NCBI GenBank assembly: GCA_040182905.1
Contig: JARQWU010000001.1
Location: 1-64,000, forward strand
Reading direction: 5' to 3'
DNA: 64,000 nucleotides
DNA from: Barthelona sp. PAP020
Taxonomy: Eukaryota; Metamonada: BaSk clade
Shown here: in pieces, positions 50,701-58,457 of the stretch
Layout: each line of letters begins with the position of its first letter
How positions within the stretch are numbered: the stretch's first letter is position 1
Program-made: the position numbers and the translations under genes
Notes under the pieces: generated by a model
What the model saw: the letters and a program-made list of their open reading frames with translations, nothing else
The model's database searches: none
Told to the model about the DNA's origin: nothing

Positions 50701-50923
50701 ATGTTAGAATTAATAAAATCGTTCGAATTTTCTCTTGAAACATTTCATAATCAAAATATAGATACAATATTAAAGATAATAACAAAAAAAGTAAGCCTAA
50801 AGTGTTTTTAAAATTCCATTTTAATAATTTCTTTCCCTTTTCATTTATAAGTTTGTCATGAATTACAAAATCATTAATTCCAAATAAAAAACTTATAATC
50901 CCAGTAATAATATACAAAATCAT
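44795..50923 (-). CDS. second giant DEK1-like membrane protein with a catalytically dead calpain module
   Basis: The 2042-residue protein has the same plan as the gene at 5678-11743. About 22-24 hydrophobic helices lie in residues 1 to about 960, with an acidic then basic cytosolic-type loop about 730-800. A linker with repeated Ser-Pro motifs (MSPMSPISPVSPMYPVSP, about 1020-1045) follows, then long helical and acidic regions. The calpain-like module comprises IEDNFPLKQMILLCQ (about 1641, where the catalytic Cys position reads Phe), IFLDTYIPTLNEKP (about 1694), PILEKLLAKLSNGYMNL (about 1720), RIPSHVDFTIGCII (about 1800, His position reads Val with a His one place earlier), LLYLLPLENK (Asn position not Asn) and GIWLTDYEYFDHFEKSF (about 1885). 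A beta-rich C2-like tail completes it. It is expected to be inactive as a protease. Overall identity with its sister looks low, so the duplication is old. Confidence 0.8.
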   Translation of the reverse strand: MILYIITGIISFLFGINDFVIHDKLINEKGKKLLKWNFKNTLGLLFLLLSLILYLYFDYEMFQEKIRTILLILTFLILWLTRFTAIYYQLYENECEIIDQNKVIYRHVNFSSYFIFFILYICILYKSHDLTNDITKLESFHYIIMFLPLLGFNFILCGIVFLEPFIDIKRFLEICKDPLGNLESKDYIFSRISSIFVKYVSGFSSCSLFSFIFGKIVLAPNSGFASLLIQEPFLYEVFSFSNFLKSTVVYIFLIFFTYILPWSSLLRFNVIVFCLPGHLFALYYVIYFKTKDICFALNILTSFMIILIITTIYFSKRKKLSTSLAEIGFFYRHRRFFKENDIRTDGVIVKLPKDLNSNISFLLFIILSFNLVFCLIFTKFEMFDENFFGIFLFVFIFCLIKFSFKFTIPFNSSFLKILCYLLTNNHQTNSINQLQNFLQLDDDNLKTIVEKDEIPLDLMKKIHNFWIINVILLITCLLLLFMSIFFETSIISNICLINLIIIILFTFLHLLKYGKIVNFDSNFKYFDDTILNNNIDKNVLNTNISMKLWKKISFLHCFCFIYFIILMFIFAFFIEEDNTFIFDYLSKNSFIYFFLDFIMCPLMFLLYSAIVVYHVGRMNGFSYVSSIYSLFLFCLQCFKGYKEIQYSFFANNTFILIFSLFFILVSIFQAISSVYSSFSFEFFYYIFFSQLCWIVPFVFFYEHQQIDVFIVIFPFYIFLPLYVIFFSHREKKKEMNRNENSFDMITIENDEDQEEKEITDDDRNEEDKIDMFVSRSSKLLTDRRKETNFKVLKNSKNKKNSKSWKRWKRLLDEKFQMYIFIFLFIISFVFIVIILALLKYELNFSVLLKKFSINIFVFYIIFKFILFSKLRRSKKGKSINVGAFSLFNVFSLFFGILKMNKNLQLTFLCNFFHSFFFVCGYFLGCLLLTFDLDFHHAFLIYFLAFIRNLDKSYRIERSYVLNQGVFLLEKIRVNELIGLTSFNNSNAIETVSSCSNSFSGVLHHNCGINTNTNTTTTMSSPMSPISPVSPMYPVSPLSPTFSNFNTNDDLMPTVISDDFRIDDVILEEIHDLLNQKKELKKILKEGTNYLNLLDLGVEFDEEKKSQSQLEDITHQDQSTPMILSERQIFNSTKLGFNAGKDIIHIVEHESESLHHINLDDPDPALPHHQHQNKTCSKVSLMVDNLEEENAMSISTTSSKIKTGLHNSFNSKNNINMPFTKQQKKDIKSGISKISARIEKLHLELNQFYLIMYQQTFRLFADIFEERVERIEDWKDTYFVDFDLDIVSFFPELKANCLESFVQFLKLSEARKFSISTYRSNTSNSDHTLEKDCSVNPNLLSLYDRISPEMPDFKSKHSLMKLITPDNSMEDLLYEDETKTSCDKSLLRACETDLTVLDVDSEYKNVNDEKEEEIDDLSVCSNHSALKTETNTSDNIEIVSDSDDQIIIEDIYENIHELIEKLDEMKRKIIDRNSITFNEELSRFLLLHIQVNTLRFVCQRSIELEKVENLFEIERNYMVLEEEMFLFFDKLQTGDQLDFKNISNPNICSHELYCLKHSNNIKKLSKYLLLFINHCVEALQRNTIFIDENFSNPDEVLGLKYLDNYHDLEFLSIFDISGQNKGIVDNHFGFSDDEWIAFGIEDNFPLKQMILLCQYHNLIDLLSSVVVKYHKTTGVILLAYYTKSDINYIFLDTYIPTLNEKPLFSSCSTSLLMPILEKLLAKLSNGYMNLFPLTLQFNALVRTLLGTRMEIIDHKDIRFGDEKKKNCQFKKIESFINISVNSFVISVASPLKTSSLRIPSHVDFTIGCIIDTIICGIRYRLLYLLPLENKDSVFKKLEKFQGKFAKDSIFWIKPLKTKVEKVLQKFEMNGRINEKINCTEGIWLTDYEYFDHFEKSFCYFLTCKSLKYSQVVLLNGQVDIFDFNMMKTPISANNVVSLKVVPLTMNKYDFDKIIFHFEFIQSKENVNVIFVEFYLVNCSNQMILLKKPALFNDRFIYERLMLDSKLFVGNCHLKIVFGFEKSKTVSSRILANFYCEGGNLSFM

Positions 50924-50965
50924 CTCAAATCATTACATTATAAAAATGAAGAAAAAAAAAATCCT

Positions 50966-51079
50966 TTACAAAGAAAAAAAATGAAAATTATCTTTCTTTC
51001 TTTCTTGAGTAGTTGAAATATTTTCACGCATGTTTTCTAAATTGTTATTAGAATCTGTTTTTGAAAAAGAAAAAGACAT
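50966..51079 (-). CDS. possible very short ORF (37 codons)
   Basis: A minus-strand frame from ATG 51077-51079 to TAA 50966-50968 encodes MSFSFSKTDSNNNLENMREN followed by a polar stretch. It is more protein-like than chance frames nearby, but far too short to be sure. It sits alone between two minus-strand genes. It might be a small peptide, an upstream ORF of the next gene's leader, or nothing. Confidence 0.15.
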   Translation of the reverse strand: MSFSFSKTDSNNNLENMRENISTTQERKKDNFHFFSL

Positions 51080-51142
51080 AAATCTGCTTTGAATTTTTTC
51101 CCCGACATCTAAAAATAACAAACTTATCATTTACAAAATCAT

Positions 51143-53908
51143 TTATTTGTCATATTTTGGAACAGCTTTTAAAAACCCCTGAATTTGTAAAGGAACTTGT
51201 AATTTTAAAACTAACATGTTGGAAAGATCACCTTTTTTAAAAGCTTCAACAGCTATATTTGCTTCTACAGCTTCAACATCTTTTGCAATTCTGACAGTTA
51301 TGTGAGGATATTCCTTTACACCAACCAGAGATGCAGGCAATTCCACAACAAAAACAATCAGCCTTTTTGTAATCAATAAATACTCAATTGAACATATTAT
51401 CGTTTTATTCTCCAAAAATAATCCATTTTCCCAAAGTTTTGATATTTTTAACAATAAATTTTCATCAAAAACACCATTATTTTTGTATACCAAAGTGACA
51501 TGAGCATCGATTAACCGGTTATCGACATATGAACTAAAATCAACACTTGAAAAACTAGATTGGGATTCAATACCCCATTCATAATCAACCATAAGATCTG
51601 CTTTATCAAATAGGTTTTGCATGTGTTTTTGAGTTGTGTCTTGCTCCAAATCATCTTCCAAAATTGATTTGTTATTGGACAAATCAATTTCAAACTCATG
51701 ATCTTGGAAAAAAGAAGAAGATGGAATGGACCAAGAATGATTTTGATGAGCTTTACTTTTAGCTGTGTTTGAATATTCAATAATAGTTTTTGCATCTTCA
51801 AATGCAGTTTCTAACATCCGTTTGTAATTTTCATCAAAAACTAAACAAAAATATTGATATTGCTCAGGATTAATGATTGGTTGATCTTCAACATTTAAAA
51901 TTTTCAAAAACTTTTGATATAATTCATCTTGACTAAACTTAAACTGCTCAATTGAAGACATCTCCTTAACATTATAAGTGACTTCGCGTCCTAATGGAAT
52001 TTGCATGAAATCAATGATAATTTGAGCAACTTTTTGAATCTGTTTCAATCGTTCCATTGAATTATACGGTAATAATGGATCTATTAACATGTGATAAACA
52101 GGTTTCCCAACTCTATCTCTGAATCTGTTGATATTTACAGGTTGATCTCTTCGAACCTTTGAATGATCATTCAAAACACGTTCAACATCTTCTGGTTTCA
52201 ATGTCCAATGATCCTTACGTTTCATTCCTCTGTCTTTTAAAATCTGAAAATATTGAGCACTATTAGAATTAAATTCCAACAAAATAATTAATCCTGGATT
52301 CAATTTTTGTGCAAAAGCCTCTCTGGAACCCTGTGAATTATGACATCCATCCAAAAGAACAATGCATTTATTGTTAGAACTTAAACGAATATTATCTAAA
52401 GTGGAATGTAATACCTTATGAATTTCTTTTCTAATGAATTCACTTGACTTTGGGTCATTCATATCTAACTGAGATTCTTTTTGAAGTTGATGTGTTAATT
52501 CATCTCTTGATAATCTTATCAAATATGGAGGTTTTTTTGAGGCCACACTCAACACTTGTTTCAGCAGAAATGACAATCCGGCCAAAAATATCGATTTTCC
52601 ACTTGCAATCAAACCAGTAGTTAATACCAAAACATGATTGGAACTGCTACATAATTTACCATTTAAAAAAGCCAAATTTTCTTCCAATTGATTTCGCCTT
52701 TTTTTATCTAATCCATCAACAATCCTATTGACTTGAGCATAATGTTTGCTGTTTGCTATAAACATGGAATTTTGACAGTAATATGATACAATTGCTTTGA
52801 TAAATGCATGATTATTCAAAAAATTGTTCTTATTAGCAAAAATCCCTCGATTTGATATGTTTTCTACAATATTTTCAATCCTTTGAATCAAATCATATTT
52901 AACCGGTGAAATATGTAATCTAGCTTGTATTTCAGATGCTTCATCTCCAATAATTTGTGTCAATTCTTGACTTGGTCGTAATACTGAACCAATCGCTAAC
53001 TTATCAATGATGAACACACCAATAAAACCAAAATTTGAAAATTTTTTTGAAGTTTCATAATTTTTCAATTGTTTTGCAATATCAACCCATGTGGCCAGAT
53101 CAAGTTCTTGTGTTTCTCCTTTTTTCAATTGAAACTTTTTACAAACTTTTTCTAATAGTTCTGTTTTATAATATATTTGTGCAAAAGATAATTCTCGAAG
53201 CCCATAAAAACATAATTCATAATTAGTCAATTGAAAATTTTCATTGCTCTCAAAAATGTCATTTGACTCATAATTATCACGTGTTATTACATGACCATCT
53301 AAAATTGCACCAGATTGATATAATTCTGAGGCTAAACTGTAAACATATGCATCAAAATTCTTCCAAGTCTTTTTTAACAAAGCCCAAATAATTCTATGAT
53401 TCGATTGTTCATCTTTTCTGTATAAAATACCATGTTTACAACTTGATAATATACCATTACCAAAAATCCACAAATCATACATTGAATCACCATTATTATT
53501 CTTTAATTCAACTCCAAAAAGAGAAAAAGATCCCAGTATTGGATATGGAAAAAAATATTTTGGAATTAAAGCGTTAGAATTTGAACTCAACAATTCAGCC
53601 AAATCCACATCACAATTAATCAGTGGATTTATATCTCTATAAATTAGTTTTGAACTTTGGGAATCAATGATAATGTTGTTTGAGCCTAAATGTTGATTAA
53701 TATTTTTATTTATTTCTAATTCATTAAAAATTCTTTTATTATTCGTAATATATGAAAACAAATCAGTCTTTAAATCAATATTGTGTACAAATTCTTCATT
53801 TAAATGATTACACCATTGAAAAAACTGTCTGGAATCGTAAGTAAATTCTTTTGTATTAATTATTCGATGAATTAAATCTCGCAATGATACTTTTAACGAT
53901 GAATCCAT
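51143..53908 (-). CDS. P-loop polynucleotide kinase plus 2H phosphodiesterase protein, Trl1-like tRNA/RNA ligase candidate
   Basis: The 921-residue protein has three parts. Residues 1 to about 400 are a mixed alpha/beta region of unclear family. Residues about 425-640 form a P-loop kinase: Walker A GLIASGKS (about 432-439), IRLSRDELTHQL, IVLLDGCHNSQGSREAF, then KDHWTLKPEDVERVL and a basic RFRDRVGKP. The C-terminus (about 790-920) has two H-x-T motifs, DAHVTLVYK (about 802) and YPHITVRI (about 868), the signature of 2H cyclic phosphodiesterases. Kinase followed by 2H is the order of the fungal and plant tRNA splicing and mRNA-repair ligase Trl1, where an adenylyltransferase comes first. Here a ligase nucleotidyl-transfer motif (KxxG plus downstream motifs) is not clear. 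SSCKHGIL and ILDGHVITR are only weak candidates. Healing of broken RNA ends is the best inference. It is divergent from APC8 with 61 bp between starts. Confidence 0.72.
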   Translation of the reverse strand: MDSSLKVSLRDLIHRIINTKEFTYDSRQFFQWCNHLNEEFVHNIDLKTDLFSYITNNKRIFNELEINKNINQHLGSNNIIIDSQSSKLIYRDINPLINCDVDLAELLSSNSNALIPKYFFPYPILGSFSLFGVELKNNNGDSMYDLWIFGNGILSSCKHGILYRKDEQSNHRIIWALLKKTWKNFDAYVYSLASELYQSGAILDGHVITRDNYESNDIFESNENFQLTNYELCFYGLRELSFAQIYYKTELLEKVCKKFQLKKGETQELDLATWVDIAKQLKNYETSKKFSNFGFIGVFIIDKLAIGSVLRPSQELTQIIGDEASEIQARLHISPVKYDLIQRIENIVENISNRGIFANKNNFLNNHAFIKAIVSYYCQNSMFIANSKHYAQVNRIVDGLDKKRRNQLEENLAFLNGKLCSSSNHVLVLTTGLIASGKSIFLAGLSFLLKQVLSVASKKPPYLIRLSRDELTHQLQKESQLDMNDPKSSEFIRKEIHKVLHSTLDNIRLSSNNKCIVLLDGCHNSQGSREAFAQKLNPGLIILLEFNSNSAQYFQILKDRGMKRKDHWTLKPEDVERVLNDHSKVRRDQPVNINRFRDRVGKPVYHMLIDPLLPYNSMERLKQIQKVAQIIIDFMQIPLGREVTYNVKEMSSIEQFKFSQDELYQKFLKILNVEDQPIINPEQYQYFCLVFDENYKRMLETAFEDAKTIIEYSNTAKSKAHQNHSWSIPSSSFFQDHEFEIDLSNNKSILEDDLEQDTTQKHMQNLFDKADLMVDYEWGIESQSSFSSVDFSSYVDNRLIDAHVTLVYKNNGVFDENLLLKISKLWENGLFLENKTIICSIEYLLITKRLIVFVVELPASLVGVKEYPHITVRIAKDVEAVEANIAVEAFKKGDLSNMLVLKLQVPLQIQGFLKAVPKYDK

Positions 53909-53969
53909 TTCATAATTGAGTATAATGAAATTTGTTAGTTAAAAAATACTTTTTTATAATTTATGAGGA
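53909..53969. promoter_or_regulatory. 61-bp bidirectional promoter between the RNA-repair-like gene and APC8
   Basis: Only 61 A/T-rich bases lie between the two divergent ATGs. Read toward the minus gene it contains TTTCATTATAC about 25 bases from the start. Confidence 0.5.
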
Positions 53970-55433
53970 ATGGATGAGGATTTTTTCATTTCAAGATTAG
54001 AATTGTTCGAAAATTTGGGACTTTTTGATTCGTTAAAACTTTTTCTGTCTTTAAATGAATCTTTCAATTATGAGGTATTAAGAAACCCTTCAAAATTAAA
54101 GAGTGATATAAAAGAGCTGATAGATATCAAAAATAATAGTTTTATCAGTTTTAATACAGAGAATGTGAAGGATCCCATTTTTTACCAGTTTAGATATTTA
54201 TTTTCCAACAAACAATATTTTGAGTGCTACAATATATTAGCTCCATATAAAGATGAATCCTGTATTTTGTCGTTTTTAAGACTATATTCATTATATTTTC
54301 ATGGAATGAGTTTAAGTTATCAACAGACCTTAAAGGATGGAAATTCAATAAAATTAGCAACAACAAGGAATATACTTGCGACTGAAATACTAAATGAACT
54401 GAGTGAATGTAAGTTCGATTCCATTTTGCATGAATATTTGATTGGTTTGGTCTTTTTTGAAGAAGGGCATGTAACCAAAGCTAAAGCTATAATTTTGGAT
54501 ATTTTGACAGTTTGTCCTTTGATTTGGGAGTGTTGGAAATTGTTGGAGTGTATTTTGCTGAAAGATGATATGTCTCAAAATTCCTTTTCTATTTTTGATG
54601 AATTACCAAACTGTATTCTTAAACCTTTGTTTATTTGTTCTTATCATTATTCTAGAGGACAAACATTGTTATCCATTGACGCAATAGAACAAGGAATGAT
54701 ATTATTTCCAAAATTACGGGAGTTTTTAGTCTTTAAAGCTGATTTTTTCCAAAAGAGTTACAAAGAAAAAGAAGCTCTTGAAATATTTGAAAGAGACTTG
54801 GGTTTTAATGATTTGAAAAGTTTGAAAAGTTTAAATGGTGTTGAAGTATATTCACATTTACTTTATCTCCAAAATTGTAAAAAGAAACTCAATAGTCTTG
54901 CAAATTTCTGTTTGTCCCAATACAGATTTTCTTTGCAAACGTGTATTATAATGGCAAACCGTTTTTCATTAGAAAAGAAAAATTTAGAAGCGTGTTCTTG
55001 GTTAAAGAGAGCAATTATTCTTGAGCCTAAAAATGCTTTTTTGTACACAATGTTAGGTTATGAATGTATAGAAGCAAAAATGTTGCCTACTGCCTCCATT
55101 TGTTTTCAAAGCGCAGCTTCTATAACGCCTTTTGGGTTTGAAAGTTGGTATGGTCTTGGACAAGTGTGTGAATTATCTTCATTGCATTCAAATGCTTTGT
55201 TCTTTTACAGAAAAGCCATTTCTTGTTATCCTGAAAATCACACGTTGTGGTTTGCTTTGGGAGAATGTCTTGAAAAGGTTGGAAAAGTTGAAGAAGCATT
55301 GCAAGCATTTTTTAAGAGTTTGGAATTTGCTAAAAATATTGAAGTTTTGAAACAAGATAATAAAAATGAATTAGACAGTGAAAAAATTAGAGAAGCCATA
55401 CAGAGATTGGATAATTCTGATGATCAAACGTAA
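53970..55433 (+). CDS. CDC23: anaphase-promoting complex subunit APC8/CDC23
   Basis: The 487-residue protein is built of tetratricopeptide repeats and matches APC8 best. The central landmark VEVYSHLLYLQNCKKKLNSL corresponds to the YSNxLYVK block of CDC23. It is followed by a run of family repeats: CIIMANRFSLEKKNLEACSW, LKRAIILEPKNAFLYTMLGY, FESWYGLGQVCELSSLHSNA and LWFALGECLEKVGKVEEAL. Residues 1-230 hold the diverged N-terminal dimerisation repeats. It acts in the APC/C ubiquitin ligase that drives exit from mitosis. Length is somewhat shorter than human CDC23 (597), mostly at the C-terminus. ATG 53970 (MDEDFFISRL) is a good start. The tail (DNSDDQT) is polar, as often in APC subunits. Confidence 0.9.
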   Translation: MDEDFFISRLELFENLGLFDSLKLFLSLNESFNYEVLRNPSKLKSDIKELIDIKNNSFISFNTENVKDPIFYQFRYLFSNKQYFECYNILAPYKDESCILSFLRLYSLYFHGMSLSYQQTLKDGNSIKLATTRNILATEILNELSECKFDSILHEYLIGLVFFEEGHVTKAKAIILDILTVCPLIWECWKLLECILLKDDMSQNSFSIFDELPNCILKPLFICSYHYSRGQTLLSIDAIEQGMILFPKLREFLVFKADFFQKSYKEKEALEIFERDLGFNDLKSLKSLNGVEVYSHLLYLQNCKKKLNSLANFCLSQYRFSLQTCIIMANRFSLEKKNLEACSWLKRAIILEPKNAFLYTMLGYECIEAKMLPTASICFQSAASITPFGFESWYGLGQVCELSSLHSNALFFYRKAISCYPENHTLWFALGECLEKVGKVEEALQAFFKSLEFAKNIEVLKQDNKNELDSEKIREAIQRLDNSDDQT

Positions 55434-55544
55434 TTATAAAAAGCTATCTTTTTATTTTGACTGCATTTCTCATTAATTACCGTTTCGAATTGCCTTATTC
55501 AAAGACAATCAAAAGAATATTGCAATTTTGATTTACTTTTTCGT

Positions 55545-56763
55545 ATGTCCACCATGTCAAAAAAGGAGTCAGTTGAGAATTTTATCTGCAATATTATCCC
55601 TTTGAAAATTGATGAAAGAAATGTGAAGGAAATTAAAGATGAGATTTTTGACCGAGTTTATTATTGTGCATATTCACCAGATAATAAACTTTTGGTCATT
55701 GGGAATAGTAAGGGTTACACTCATGTGATTGATGTAGAAACTGCAACGCTCAATCGCACATTGCATGATCATCAAGAACATTCAGTTTTTTGTTGCATTT
55801 TCACCTGATGGACAAATGTTTGCAACATGTTCAACGAAATCTATTGTTATTTATAAAGTTCAAGACTTTACTATTCTGAAAGTTTTGAGGAGGAATACAG
55901 TTTTTTATGGGATTTTTTTTTCATTTTGTAACAGATACATATATTCTGGTGATGGTGATGGAGTTCTCATTAAATGGAACATAAATAATGGAAAAATTAG
56001 GTTGGAAAGAAGGGTTCATCCTTACAGTTGGATTATGAGAATAAGCTTTTCGGCAAATCGTAAATATATTATAACTGGAAGCGGTGATGAAACTGCAAAG
56101 TTGGTTGATCCTGACGATTTTTATTCTTTTGCAACATTCCATCATGACGGGTCAATTAATGCTATTGATTGTCATCCAAACAAAAGAATTATTGCTGTTG
56201 GTGGTTCAAACAAAGTAAAGCTTTGGAATATCAGCGGTGAATCACTTCTTTACGAATTTGTTGTGGGTGGTGAGGTATATGCTATTAAATTCCTGACATC
56301 TTCCATCCTGCTTATTATGTCTGGTGATGGCTATATAACTTCATACAATATAAATGATTTTCAAGAAATTCAAAAGATTCATTGTGAATGTGATGTTAGA
56401 TTCTTTAGTTTTGCTATTTCACCCAATAGAAGAGAATTGGCGTGTGGCAGATGTAATGAAAGTGCCATTAAAGTATATTCAATATATTGTTTGTACGATC
56501 CTTCACATCAAACCACACTGATCGAATTATCAAAGGATGATGGTTATGTTCTGTCAAATCTTATTGATTTAAATATTGGTTCTCAAATCATAAGGGAATT
56601 GGTGTCTGCTGGTATTTACATGAATCAAGATGAATATAAAGTGGTTGTTGATATGTGCTGGGATTTGGTTGATATCAACGAAGCCAATGGAGGTAACATG
56701 CATATATTTGTGGAGAAAAATAATATTGAAACTGATGAGGATGAAGATGAGAATGATTATTAG
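55545..56763 (+). pseudogene. WD40-repeat gene with one frameshift in a T6 run (recent pseudogene, slippage site or sequence error)
   Basis: Two overlapping frames together encode one WD40 protein of about 405 residues. The first, from ATG 55545, ends at TGA 55806-55808 in the middle of a repeat. The second frame takes over at VAFSPDGQMFATC. Dropping one T from the six at 55786-55791 joins them cleanly (EHSVF then VAFSPDG), so the lesion is a single base in a homopolymer. Several WD40 repeats follow (for example YSGDGDGVLIKWNINNGK, TGSGDETAKLVD and GGSNKVKLWNISGE). A C-terminal signature ELVSAGIYMNQDEYK, DMCWDLVDINEANGGN and an acidic tail ends the protein. All downstream codons are intact, which suggests recent damage or an artefact. 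Relatives lie at 58458-59936 (intact) and 25744-26715 (decayed). Function unknown. Confidence 0.8.
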
Positions 56764-57237
56764 CAAATTGTCGTTTTGAAACGTGTGTTTTTCAACGTTT
56801 ATTTTTTGTTTTTTTGATTCATAACTTTTAGTTCAATGCATAATGCACAATTTTTTTGCTTTCTTTTGAATTTAACCGTCTAATCACATATTTTCATTGT
56901 TGATTTGTGCTTGAATATTTACAAATAAATATGGGGAGATTTTCTGCGATAAAAAGAAAATTCGGCAATCTATGACAATGACAATGTGTGACTACCTTGG
57001 TATTTTGGACTTTTGATGATATAACTTTCTCTCTCTCTCTCTCTATGGAAGAATCTCAAACTGAGTTAAATATCACCCCATATAAATAGAGAATAATTGC
57101 TTTTATTTGTTTTTTGTATTATGAAGGAAAGAAGATACTTCAAATTGACACAGTACGGCACAAACACAAGAAAGAAAAAAAAGAAAAAAAAAATCGATAA
57201 AATCCCCCTAGTTATTTATAATTGAGAACATAAAAAA
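56764..57237. other. convergent intergenic stretch, no gene seen
   Basis: 474 bp of mostly A/T-rich DNA between convergent genes, with a (CT)8 tract near 57029-57044 and A-runs near 57170-57192. No gene or fold was recognised. Confidence 0.6.
57029..57044. repeat. (CT)8 microsatellite
   Basis: Sixteen bases of perfect CT repeat lie in the spacer downstream of the frameshifted WD40 gene. Confidence 0.9.
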
Positions 57238-58107
57238 TTAAGTTGGAATTGCAACGTCCCAAGGACCTTCGATAACCAATTTATTCTTATAAATATGGTC
57301 TAGGATCACCGGAACACAAAACAGTATGAAAGAATGAATAATAACATTAATAAGAGCAAAAATAGGAAATCTTACCAAAAAAATTGTCAACATAGCCATT
57401 AAAAACAAAGCATAAATCAAAGATTTTTGAAAATCGCTTGTATTTTGAATACTTTTCGGCAAAAAAACCAAGTTCATTGTGGCAATTAATGTAAATGGTA
57501 GAAGAAACCCATTATTTTTATGTTCAACTGATAAAACAAAAATCAATACCAAAGCAATCAGAACATTGTTTGGTTTTTTCTTTTTGTTGTATGATTGACT
57601 GCCGATCCAAAAAACGAACAAAATCAATTGAACTTGATAACGTCCACGTTCATCAATATCTGCAAAAAAATCATATAATACTGGAAATAATATGGAAAAT
57701 AGTACAAATAAAGGTACAGATTGCCATTTCAATCCAATATTAAAACCAATGATCTTAAAGGTAACAAAATAAATAATTATCCATGCAAATAACACAAAAA
57801 TTGAAGCATAAAACTTAAAATCGTCATCTGCAAGAAATAAATGAGTTAAAAAGGTTAATACTAACAAGGATAAATTTTGACTAATTGTTGACGCAACTTC
57901 TACAGACATATAAAATGGAAATTTCGTCACATTTTCATTAACTTTCATGTTTTTTAGAAAGAAATTTTCATTTGTATAGTTATCAGGGACATCAAAGGTT
58001 TTATACAAAATTTTTGGTATTTGTTTTGGATCAATTTCGTCTTTCTCGGGATTTAACTCCGGATTATCTTTTCTAATCGAATATTTATGTTGAATATTTG
58101 ATTTCAT
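57238..58107 (-). CDS. PIGC: PIG-C/GPI2 subunit of GPI N-acetylglucosaminyltransferase
   Basis: The 289-residue ER membrane protein matches PIG-C (human 297 residues) at both ends. Near the N-terminus, IPKILYKTFDVPDNYTNENF corresponds to the KxLYxxQPxPDNYxxxxF block. The C-terminus IEGPWDVAIP corresponds to IHGPWDEA. About eight hydrophobic helices lie between, and the first is preceded by the polar cytosolic N-terminus. PIG-C is part of the complex that transfers GlcNAc to phosphatidylinositol, the first step of GPI-anchor synthesis. Together with the PIG-O-like gene at 42233 it shows that the organism makes GPI anchors. The start ATG is at 58105-58107. Confidence 0.9.
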   Translation of the reverse strand: MKSNIQHKYSIRKDNPELNPEKDEIDPKQIPKILYKTFDVPDNYTNENFFLKNMKVNENVTKFPFYMSVEVASTISQNLSLLVLTFLTHLFLADDDFKFYASIFVLFAWIIIYFVTFKIIGFNIGLKWQSVPLFVLFSILFPVLYDFFADIDERGRYQVQLILFVFWIGSQSYNKKKKPNNVLIALVLIFVLSVEHKNNGFLLPFTLIATMNLVFLPKSIQNTSDFQKSLIYALFLMAMLTIFLVRFPIFALINVIIHSFILFCVPVILDHIYKNKLVIEGPWDVAIPT

Positions 58108-58457
58108 AAGACCAAATTCAACTAATTATAAGAAGAAAAAAAAATTGAACTTCAATTATCAGACAATTTTGAACAATTGTTGAAAAATTGATTGTAATTA
58201 ATTTCAACCTTAAATAAGCGTCAGAAGACTCAAAATAATATCAATTTTTGTTTTGGTTTTTTTTTGTTTTTTTTTTTGAACTTTATTTTTTCATTTGTAT
58301 TTTTTAAATGACATATCTGATAGATTTTTAAAGAGTCATAAAAAAAATTTTTTGTAAACACCAAATTTGACCGTTTTTTGCATAATTTATTAAAAAAAAA
58401 ACTGAAAAAATTCATAATAATAATTTACAAATATATTTTTTGAAAACTAACATCCAC
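58108..58457. other. intergenic stretch, no gene seen
   Basis: 350 bp of A/T-rich DNA with several homopolymer runs (for example T-runs near 58258-58280). A minus-strand 61-codon frame here is Lys/Phe-rich chance sequence. Confidence 0.6.
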
